This document shows, piece by piece, positions 56,761 through 64,000 of a stretch of DNA of 64,000 nt (position 1 is the first letter of the stretch; each line of letters begins with the position of its first letter). The DNA comes from Pararge aegeria (lineage: Eukaryota > Arthropoda > Insecta > Lepidoptera > Nymphalidae): positions 9,176,001 through 9,240,000 of the forward strand of contig NC_053200.1 in assembly GCF_905163445.1 (NCBI RefSeq), in the 5' to 3' direction. Position numbers and translations under genes: made by a program. Below the pieces are notes generated by a model, which saw only the letters and a program-made list of their open reading frames with translations, was not told the origin of the DNA and searched no databases.

Positions 56761-57019
56761 ATATGAGTATGGACGTGAGATGAACTACATACTGTTCAAA
56801 GGTTCCAAACACACCCACCTACCGGTAATAACCAGCCTCTCGAACTGGAGATCTTAGGTAACGTACTTGGCGTCCTTGGCGACAGTCTGGCATCTCCGGC
56901 ATGGCATCCGACTAATAGTATTCTCTTCTTTAAACAAATTTTTTTGAGGTCAATAGGCTTAAAGTACACTTGGTTACAATCACTCCAAATGGAAAGCAAC
57001 AATGAGACCTAGGTTTTTT

Positions 57020-57177
57020 TTTATATTAATAGCGGGCAAACGAGCTAGTAGGTCACCTGATGATAAGTGATCACCGCCGCCCATATACATCTGCAGCACC
57101 AGAGGAGCCACCAATGAGTTGCCAGATTTTAAGGAATTTGTTTATCCGCCCCTTGAATAACCCTAGATTGTATTTTT
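57020..57177 (+). repeat. Lepidopteran SINE-like repeat (family G)
   Basis: 'gcgggcaaacgagctagtag', 'gtcacctgatgataagtgat', 'caccgccgcccatatacatc', 'agcaccagaggagccaccaa' and 'gttgccagattttaagga'. A T-run precedes it. The family is common in moths and butterflies. The following 200 bases ('ggcgtgaggtgcgttgttgg') may continue it in worn form. Confidence 0.78.
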
Positions 57178-57544
57178 GAGGAAAAAAAGTGAGCGGTAGA
57201 AATGATCTGGTATTTCGAACAGTAGAAGAATACCAGGCATCCAGATGATGAGGGTGGAATTTTTTTCTACGGCGTGAGGTGCGTTGTTGGCAAGAAGAAG
57301 CATAGAATCACTCATGCTCTGACTCCGATGCTCTGGTGAGATACTTAAGTTATGGCAGGAAATGGACGCTAGAAAACATTCCATACCATGGTTTTACAAA
57401 ACACCATCGAGTTCTATAATAGTATGATATAAGAGAAGTTTCTGTCAAGTGAAAACAACACAATTCATGCATCAAGAAGCGATATAGTAAAATTCGGGAA
57501 ACTCAATCTACATACAGTTCTCCACCTAGACCTGTCAACATCAT

Positions 57545-57810
57545 TAATAAATATACTACGACAATACACACATCGCCATCTAGCCTCAAAGTAAGGGTAA
57601 CTTGTGTTATGGGTACTGAGATAGCTGATGAATATTTTTTTATGAATATAATACACAATTAACACATAAATACTTACAATATACAGATAAACACCCAGAC
57701 ACTGAAAAACATTCATGTTCATCACACAAACATTTTCCAGTTGTGGGAATCGAACCCACGACCTTGGACTCAGAAAGCAGGGTCGCTGCCCACTGCGCCA
57801 CTCGGCCGTC
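57545..57810 (-). repeat. SINE family B, full length, minus strand
   Basis: Head at 57738-57810: on the minus strand it reads gacggccgagtggcgcagtg, then 'ggtcgtgggttcgattccca'. The A-box (tggcgcagtgg) and B-box (ggttcgattcc) are both good. Body words as at 26945-27191. It is the best-preserved SINE in the window. The 117-codon frame at 57465-57818 is read through it and is not a gene. Confidence 0.92.
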
Positions 57811-58570
57811 ATTGACAAAGTCTCAAGTGCTGGCTTATATCTATATATATAGTCTACAATACGAAACGGGAATAAAAAGTGCGGTAAATCTCGAAATTAA
57901 AAATTAAAATAAGTTTTATCGAAGTAAACGGTAACTGTACTTGAGATCGGTAATATTTCTCAAGTGCATCTTGTTCAAGAACGGTTCTTACCACTCATAT
58001 TAGTGGTAATCAATTCAAGAAACACTACGAGGAGGTAAGTATTGTCTGCGTAGGTAGGTATTTGTCGAGTACACATAATTATCTACAATACTCTGATTGG
58101 AATTGAAGTCAGCAATAATTATCCCCACTTTTAATTATTGAGAGCTCTCACTCGGTGGGAACGGCCGGAAACAATGTCTTCGATCATGGGTATAAATTAT
58201 AACAATACAAATGATATTTGCATCAAACCGAAGCAATATATTTGATTCGAACATATTTATTTTTTGTGTGTATAATTAGGTACGATACGCGATATCTCCG
58301 CCAAGCGTTAAATTTTTTGGTTAGTAGGGTAGATTCAGTTGGGTACTAGGTATACATCAAGGTTGGTCATTATATATTATTAGTGTACCCAGCCCGCTTC
58401 GCCATGCTAGATTTTGCTTTATTTTATTTAAACAATAAACTGACATCATTAAATTTTTAATTTAAGGCTCATTATATATTAAATCATTTATTTCTCTCCG
58501 TATTCATTCTCTTCTATTCACTTCTTGAGCGGGTGAAGATCATTATCTACACCCATGTACACCCAACAAT
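57811..58570. other. No gene recognised
   Basis: 'ccagcccgcttcgccatgct' at 58389-58408 is an isolated repeat-like phrase. Otherwise AT-rich. Confidence 0.4.
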
Positions 58571-58571
58571 A

Positions 58572-58770
58572 GAATATCATCATAGTAAATAAAAGCTGTA
58601 TTTGACAGTTTGGCAGTTCAAAAATAGGAGTGCTCCGATTGTCACCAAACTTTACAGGATTACTCATATCCGCACACCTTATCTTTTATATATAAACAGA
58701 TGAAATTCCAAAAGGTAACAAATGGGGGTTAAAAAATTCATGTTGGTCATTTGTCAAAATAATAACACTT
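58572..58770 (+). repeat. Interspersed repeat fragment
   Basis: 'gtatttgacagtttggcagt', 'caaaaataggagtgctccga', 'ttgtcaccaaactttacagg', 'aacaaatgggggttaa'. I recognise this as a recurrent lepidopteran repeat of unknown class. Confidence 0.6.
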
Positions 58771-58971
58771 TTTTCGGAAAATAATTCGCAGTATCATATT
58801 CGATCATCATACTGAGCTACTTCATTACGCGAGAACCTAAAAAAAAGTAACGGATATCTGGTATTTAATAACATAACGTATTTAGTCAATCGGTAATCGA
58901 CTCCTACAATATCACGATCCTCGGCAAGAGACAATTTCGAAATTTATAATTACTTAATTTTCTCTGCAGGC

Positions 58972-59167
58972 GGGAGACAAAAATTATATCTCCTGACAAA
59001 AGCACGGGAACATGGAATAGGAGCAGTTTGTACCCGTTTATTATTAAACATATATTATTTTGATATTGTTTCCACTTGCCATTGCTCTGAGAGTTTGATA
59101 ATTCTGTGGGAGAAGATAATTTTTTGTGGGACGAGATAATTATCTCCTCCCTATGCTAGTTGTGCTG
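58972..59167 (+). mobile_element. TIR family X copy, ~196 bp
   Basis: Left end 'caggcgggagacaaaaatta', right end 'tctcctccctatgctagttg' then tgctg. Interior 'agcacgggaacatggaatag', 'gcagtttgtacccgtttatt' and 'attgtttccacttgccattg' matches 61116-61369, with a deletion near the left. Confidence 0.8.
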
Positions 59168-59168
59168 G

Positions 59169-59385
59169 TCTGGTCTTGTGGTAAGCTCATACGCCGTGGC
59201 TAGTTACTACCCCATCGACGGACATAGGTACTCATCGCTAAGCCAATTATAGTTCCGGTACGATTTCGCGAATAAACCGATCAAGATAACTGCCATTCCC
59301 CCTAACAAGTTACCATCTTTACCATCTTAGACTGCAACATCACTTAACAGATGAGATTGCAATCAAGGGCTAACTTGTAGTTGAA
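59169..59385 (+). repeat. SINE family C, body and tail
   Basis: Begins immediately after the TIR element: 'cttgtggtaagctcatacgc', 'cgtggctagttactacccca', 'ttccggtacgatttcg', 'aactgccattccccctaaca', 'catcttagactgcaacatca' and 'caagggctaacttgtag', ending in an A-run at 59387. Confidence 0.85.
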
Positions 59386-60520
59386 TAAAAAAAAATACCG
59401 ATAAATTCCGAATTATAAAATATTTCCCATTCTAGGGTATGGACCCTAGAACTACAGGTATGCAAACTCTTACGTAAAATAAATGTCTTGAAAATAAATA
59501 GTTAAAAGCGAATGTCTAATATATGTAGAAACGTGAGACAGTCCAAGTGCGAAGAAAATATTTGAATTCCTAAATTTGAATAAAATATTTTTTTACTACA
59601 CGTTATCGCTCGCAACTTAGCATTTTTTACGCAGAGCATTATATTACTCTCCCCAATTTTGTGTAATACAGAGAAGGGTATGTGTTCAAATGAGTCAAAA
59701 ATAATTTATTAAATTCAGTAATTAAATTTTTTATGTCTTATTATTGTGTAAAACCAGTGAACTCCATTTAAAGTAACAAAGACTATGAAGTTCGAAGTTA
59801 AGATTTAATTAGATGCTGGTTAAAGAAAAAAAAGATTAATAATATTTTATATATGACGTTAACTATGTAGCAGGAAGGAACTCTTCGTCAAAACAGCGAA
59901 GCTACAAGACACGCAAATTTGTTTTTTTTTTTTCATTTTGATTACTTTTAAGGTCTCTATCCAAGTTAAGCTTGTATATAGTTCGCATATACCTAGTTGG
60001 TATATTTTTAAGGATCCCTTATAGCTGGGGAAAGACATTTTTTATTGTACGAGCGAGAGGACCTCTCGCTAAGACCCACCAACCTTGATAAGAACTTTGG
60101 GACCTTGAATCAGAGTAGAGAGTCTATCAACGCTAGATCTCTGCCTACTAAGAAAGAGGAGGACTTCGGTGGGATATTAGAATAGACTGAGATTGAATAC
60201 GAGTCATCAATTTAAAGTGTCTAAATAGTTTAATAATATAGTAAATTAAGTTTCCACCATTTGTCATTTGTTAGTAAATTAAGTTGTCACCATTAGCCTA
60301 TTTAATTTCAGCTAATCGCGTACCGTATGAAGCTTAAACCCACCTACCTCACTGCTCTAATTAATGTTAGGGTGATGTTAGGTCTAATAAAAACAAATAA
60401 AAAATAACGTTATTAACTTACCGAAAAGTATCTTCACCAAGCGCGAAACACAACAATTTAAATTTCAAAAAACATTGCCATTTGCATAATAAAACAAATC
60501 TCTAATTTAATCTATATTTC
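59386..60520. other. AT-rich stretch, no gene recognised
   Basis: A T-run at 59921-59932 and words such as 'gaggacctctcgctaagacc' (60057-60076) with a small hairpin. No coding motif. Confidence 0.45.
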
Positions 60521-60639
60521 ACCAAAAAGTTCAGTTCACAGAACACATACCGCGCATTTCAAATAGTTTATCTGTATCTGTGTTCAAAAATAGAATCAAG
60601 CGTGCAGCGTTCGGAAATAGAACATAATTAATTTGTTTT

Positions 60640-60880
60640 TGTGTTACCACGAGTTTTCTATCGTGATACGGTGGTAGAGTTTCGCGTCGAGTTTCGTTCG
60701 AGGGGACCCGCCGAGTCCGCGTGTCTCGGATAAATGACGGCTCGGCACCTGTCTGCATCTACTCTCCTCGCGTATATCGCACGGGGATGTTGTACTATAT
60801 CAATGACGCGCAAATTAAAAAGTTTACTGTACACGCTGCTAAGGTTCCGTAACTTTTTTATAGAGTTCATTGCATACCTG
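60640..60880. other. CpG-dense patch
   Basis: 60670-60790 has many CpG dinucleotides ('tttcgcgtcgagtttcgttc', 'gacccgccgagtccgcgtgt', 'ctcctcgcgtatatcgcacg'), in contrast to the surroundings. Minus frames at 60531-60758 and 60658-60870 and a plus frame from the ATG at 60733 (about 50 codons) span it; none has a known motif. It may be a promoter or 5' exon of a host gene lying outside the window, or a remnant of a GC-rich element. Confidence 0.35.
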
Positions 60881-61115
60881 TCTTAAATAAATGAAAAAAA
60901 AAACCTTTTATATAGTATTTAATGTAAATTATGTACTTAACACACTTATCTGAAATTAAAATTGTTTTCTTTTTAAATATTATTGTTTAATTTAAAAAGG
61001 TGTTACTTTTTAAGAGTGCAAAATGAAATGAAGTACTTAATAACTTAAGTTTTAAGAAACTACTGGACGCATTGGTCCAAATAAGCTTTATGAGAGAGAA
61101 AAAATAAAAGTAGCC

Positions 61116-61369
61116 CAGCAGGGCTAGCACGGCAAGGAGACAAAAATTATATCCCCCGATTATAGGCCCTGAAAAGGGATATAATTAACGTGTCCACCTG
61201 CTAAATCACGGGAACAGGGAATAGGAGAAGTTCAAACCCGTTTATTATAACACATATATTATGTGTAAATTATTTCCACTTGTACGCCAGTGCTCTGAGA
61301 TTGGAAAAAGATACATATGTTTCCTTTCCCCGGGGATAGAATTGTCTCCTGCCCATGCTAGCCGTGCTG
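61116..61369 (+). mobile_element. TIR family X, complete copy, 254 bp
   Basis: Left end cagcagggctagcacggcaa then ggagacaa; right end reversed cagcacggctagcatgggca then ggagacaa: about 28 bp of inverted repeat with few differences. Interior 'atatcccccgattatagg', 'acgtgtccacctgc' and 'tttcctttccccggggatag'. No clear target duplication. Non-coding. Related pieces at 8336, 22030 and 58972. Confidence 0.85.
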
Positions 61370-61531
61370 AAATTTAAAATACGGGAATAACTGAAAGACC
61401 ATTTTTCTATAGGATTTGTATATGAGCTTATGGACACTGGCCAATTTGGACAGGTAATTTATCTAGTCAATTAGTTGGCAGCTAAATATTTTGTTGGCAT
61501 GTATCTCTCTCTCTCTCTGGTCGTTCCTTCA

Positions 61532-61720
61532 TCACTGAAGATCGTGGTCCTGGTGAGATCTTAACTTCGAACTGGTAAACTGTCTCCATCGGTTTCTGTA
61601 TGAGGCCATTTTAGCGATTTGATAGAAGCGGCACGACTTTGATTTTTTCAGCTGGTCTGCCCATCTTGTTGGGGACCGGCCTCTAGGTCTTTTACCTCTG
61701 CAGACCTTTCCTATGTCCAT
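61532..61720 (-). pseudogene. Non-LTR retrotransposon ORF2 C-terminal fragment
   Basis: The 62-codon minus frame contains GKRPRGRSPTRWADQLKK, then R-N-R-W-R-Q-F and H-Q-D-H-D-L-Q before the stop. A 'G-R-P-x-T-R-W-x-D-x-x-K' block followed by R-x-R-W-R is the standard C-terminal end of insect LINE ORF2 proteins; this one differs from the copies at 38784 and 54783, so it is another family. A short (TC)n run lies at 61504-61519, just past the stop in the reading direction. The reverse transcriptase domain is absent. Confidence 0.72.
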
Positions 61721-61924
61721 TTAAATAAAAAATGCCATAAATTAATATTATTGTTTAGTATTTTTTAATTTCCTCACAGGGAACTCTAAAAAGGCCAGGG
61801 ATTTGTAATGATTGATGTACATCAGATCAATTAACCTAGCCATTGGATCGAAATCGGATTAACGCGACTGCTTATGGTTACCACATCCGAGCTTTACAAA
61901 GCAAGACATTCCTTTAATTGTACT

Positions 61925-62070
61925 GTTAGTAACCAGCGCTATTAACGAAAGTGTGTTTATTTGTTTGTCCTTCCTTCACGCCTTAACATAGTAACTAATC
62001 AACTTGATTTTTGGCATAGAGTGAATAGAAAGGACGTGGAGCTACATTTTATAGCTAGTAGATTTTAAAA
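61925..62070 (+). repeat. Interspersed repeat fragment
   Basis: 'attaacgaaagtgtgtttat', 'tgtttgtccttccttcacgc', 'aacttgatttttggcataga' and 'tttatagctagta'. The order is shared with many lepidopteran elements, some of them Helitron-derived. Confidence 0.5.
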
Positions 62071-62074
62071 AGGC

Positions 62075-62994
62075 GGCCGATGTTACTCTGTCTTATACGC
62101 ACAATGTTCGTGCTCCCCTATATTAGGCGAAAGAGATAGCCGTCTGTTTTAAATATTTTAGCCGTCTGTTTTTTATTTAATGGATCAGCTCATACTAACA
62201 TACTATTACCAAGTGCCTAGGAGAACGGAAATCGGTTTAATTTCAGGTTGGTTGATCTAGTTATCATTTTTGACGACGAATGCTGATTCTGATTTTACTA
62301 TATTCCCGAATTATGCCAATTTTTTTTTAATTTTTATCTATAATTGTGTTGATCTAAAAATTCCGTCCAAAACAAATATGAGCAATGTGGTGGGTCTAAG
62401 TTCTATAATATAGTTTTATTATAAAGTTATAATTATGATAATTATAAATGATTCGATAAATAGGTAATACTGACTAGATATGCAGTCCAATAAAAAATCT
62501 AAAGATGTATCCGAGATTTGTAGTGTACTGATCGCTCTTTGTGTTTTAATACTACAGAATTTAACGTGTATAGACAATTTGATTTTGAATAATAATTTTG
62601 TATCTAAACAATGTACCATGAAATATTTATACGAATTGAAAGGTTTAAGAAAATATACTCCATCTACTCGTAAATATAAACTAATCCTTAACTACATGGA
62701 ATGCGTTAGTCAGTCGAGGATTTAAATGTAAAAGTCAGGGTACGTCCTACGATGGCGTGAGATGGCTGGTTACCCACATCTAATGTAGTTAGTGAATTAC
62801 TTGTGAATTATGATAAATTCTTTGTGCTGCCGGTATTTCGGTAAAGTAAGTTGATTAATGCCTTTTGGTGCTGTCTGTCAATTGATGATTACTATTTGAT
62901 AATGGCAATAAATTATGTTCATTATTGCTAGTTTATTATAGCACTTTTCGTATGGCAAAATAGACAATGGCTTTTATTAAAAATAAAAAAGAGT
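62075..62994. other. AT-rich stretch, no gene recognised
   Basis: The 81-codon plus frame at 62480-62725 (MQSNKKSKDVSEICSVLIAL at the start, Cys- and Leu-rich, one possible membrane segment) matches nothing I know and has no visible promoter. It overlaps an opposite-strand frame. Confidence 0.4.
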
Positions 62995-62999
62995 AAAAA
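62995..62999 (-). terminator. RNA polymerase III terminator of the tRNA-Leu gene
   Basis: Four bases past the tRNA 3' end (minus strand) comes TTTTT, the standard stop signal for RNA polymerase III; a second, longer T-run follows at about 62981-62990. Confidence 0.85.
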
Positions 63000-63002
63000 T
63001 TT

Positions 63003-63084
63003 TGGCAGCGGTGGGATTCGAACCCACGCCTCCGAAGAGACTGGTGCCTTAAACCAGCGCCTTAGACCGCTCGGCCACGCTACC
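63003..63084 (-). tRNA. tRNA-Leu (anticodon AAG)
   Basis: 82 nt, no intron. Acceptor stem GGTAGCG / CGCTGCC with discriminator A (one G-U pair); A box tggccgagcgg at 63067-63077; anticodon stem CTGGT/ACCAG with loop TTAAGGC, giving anticodon AAG (63048-63050) for CUU/CUC codons; long class II variable arm (tctcttcgga region), as expected of leucine tRNAs; T-arm GTGGG/CCCAC with B box ggttcgaatcc at 63014-63024. Every stem pairs and the internal promoter is intact, so the gene is probably functional. The sequence is close to metazoan cytosolic tRNA-Leu. SINE A at 63144 is unrelated in sequence. Confidence 0.97.
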
Positions 63085-63143
63085 AGATGCGATATAGGTC
63101 GAAATTATGAATTGCTTTTTATTAATAGTTAAATCGTAAATGT

Positions 63144-63447
63144 ATCGGTGATAGCCCAGTGGTCCAGCCCAGTAGCCCAGTCGTAGGAGTACGACTTCAA
63201 TTTCGAATCACAGCAGGCTTTTCTAACTTTAAGTAAATTAAATATTACTTGCTTCAACGGTAAAGGAAAACATCGTGAGGAAACCTGCATGCCTGACAGT
63301 TTTCCACAATGTTTTCAAAGGTGTGTGGAGTCCACCAATCCCCACAGGGCTAGCGTGGTGGACTACGGCCTTAACACCTTCTCATTATGGAAGGAGACCC
63401 TTGCCTTGTAGTGGGACGGTTATGAGTTACTATGATGACGATGATGA
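63144..63447 (+). repeat. SINE family A, full length
   Basis: Head 'atcggtgatagcccagtggt', a small internal duplication ('cagcccagtagcccagtcgt'), 'caatttcgaatcacagcagg', 'cttcaacggtaaaggaaaac', 'atcgtgaggaaacctgcatg', 'gtgtgtggagtccaccaatc', 'gctagcgtggtggactacgg', 'ggagacccttgccttgtagt' and a tail ending atgatgacgatgatga. About 300 bp, the longest uninterrupted copy of this family here. The frame at 63275-63457 is read through it. Confidence 0.92.
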
Positions 63448-64000
63448 AACGATTTAAAAAAAATGTTATAAAAGCTATCTAAATTAAATTGACAAGTCTA
63501 AAAGTAGTACTGTCCTTTTTACAATGATTCCCGTTGAAAATCACAGCTCTATTTTGTAGACCTGCCAATTATTTTTAGAGATTTAAATAAAACAAAATTA
63601 ACACCACTGTTTAGTCAACGGTCCTACGTTTTTTGTACTAGAATTAACTCGCAACTTTATCCGTGCTGAATTCCTGAATTCCTAATTTCCACGTCATAAA
63701 GTAGCGTAGAAAACGCTGTAAGAGATAATAATTGCTCCCTGTGATGTTCTTTACGTGCGCATGAAAGTCCTTTGAGAATTGGTTTAACATTTGAACACAC
63801 AGACGATATAAAAATAGTGTATATTAATTATGATAGAAATTTTAATTATTTCAAACTAGGAAACTTCACAAATTTTGAACAAAACCTGAATAAGGCCCCA
63901 TGAAACCCTATTTACAATCAGTTATCCAGTAGCCATACGTATTTATGTTCGTTTCGAATAATAAGTCAAATGCGCAGAGCGTTTATTGGTTTTATCTTCT
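63448..64000. other. No gene recognised
   Basis: AT-rich to the window end with no repeat family recognised. Confidence 0.45.

Noticed and set aside
57465..57818. 117-codon minus-strand open frame, the longest in the window
   Set aside because: It is read through a full-length SINE B; its residues come from the SINE body and tRNA-like head.
62480..62725. 81-codon frame with a possible membrane segment
   Set aside because: No recognisable family, no promoter, and an opposite-strand frame overlaps it; left as unassigned.

Overview
This window looks like intergenic or intronic DNA from a moth or butterfly (Lepidoptera). It is AT-rich, no long open reading frame encodes a recognisable host protein, and most interpretable sequence is transposon debris. 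The lepidopteran call rests on several tRNA-headed SINE families I recognise from moths and butterflies, Helitrons ending in CTAG, hAT-type MITEs, and non-LTR retrotransposon tails ending in (TTA)n or (GAT)n. The species cannot be named from the sequence alone.

Layout. 1-4 kb: a TG microsatellite, then a 122-bp satellite of about 10.5 copies. 4-12 kb: LINE and SINE scraps, a TA-flanked MITE and two short Helitrons. 11.9-13.9 kb: a small hAT MITE with a perfect 8-bp target duplication, then a 1.4-kb hAT element with matching terminal repeats, a perfect 8-bp duplication and a surviving piece of transposase. 17-27 kb: SINEs nested in SINEs, a hAT MITE inside a SINE, a CpG-richer patch near 20.5-21.5 kb, and an old ~254-bp duplication at 24 kb. 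27.8-29.7 kb: a complete non-autonomous Helitron with its own internal ~139-bp tandem array. 30-34 kb: another hAT element, a second old tandem array split by a LINE tail, and a rearranged repeat with a perfect palindrome. 34-54 kb: mostly unique AT-rich DNA with scattered SINEs, a LINE 3' end and a hAT MITE with a perfect duplication. 54-64 kb: a LINE inserted with its 5' part inverted (twin-priming shape), more SINEs, TIR elements, a CpG-dense patch near 60.7 kb and one intact tRNA-Leu(AAG) gene on the minus strand.

The only gene I am confident is functional is the tRNA. The protein-coding remains (hAT transposase C-terminus, LINE ORF2 C-termini) are transposon fragments. I do not see a convincing new multi-gene system. 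The unusual signals are structural: the satellite with an exactly duplicated dimer, arrays inside and beside transposons, the inverted LINE, and many near-perfect short inverted repeats. Family letters (SINE A to G, repeat E and H, TIR family X) are my own labels for this window.
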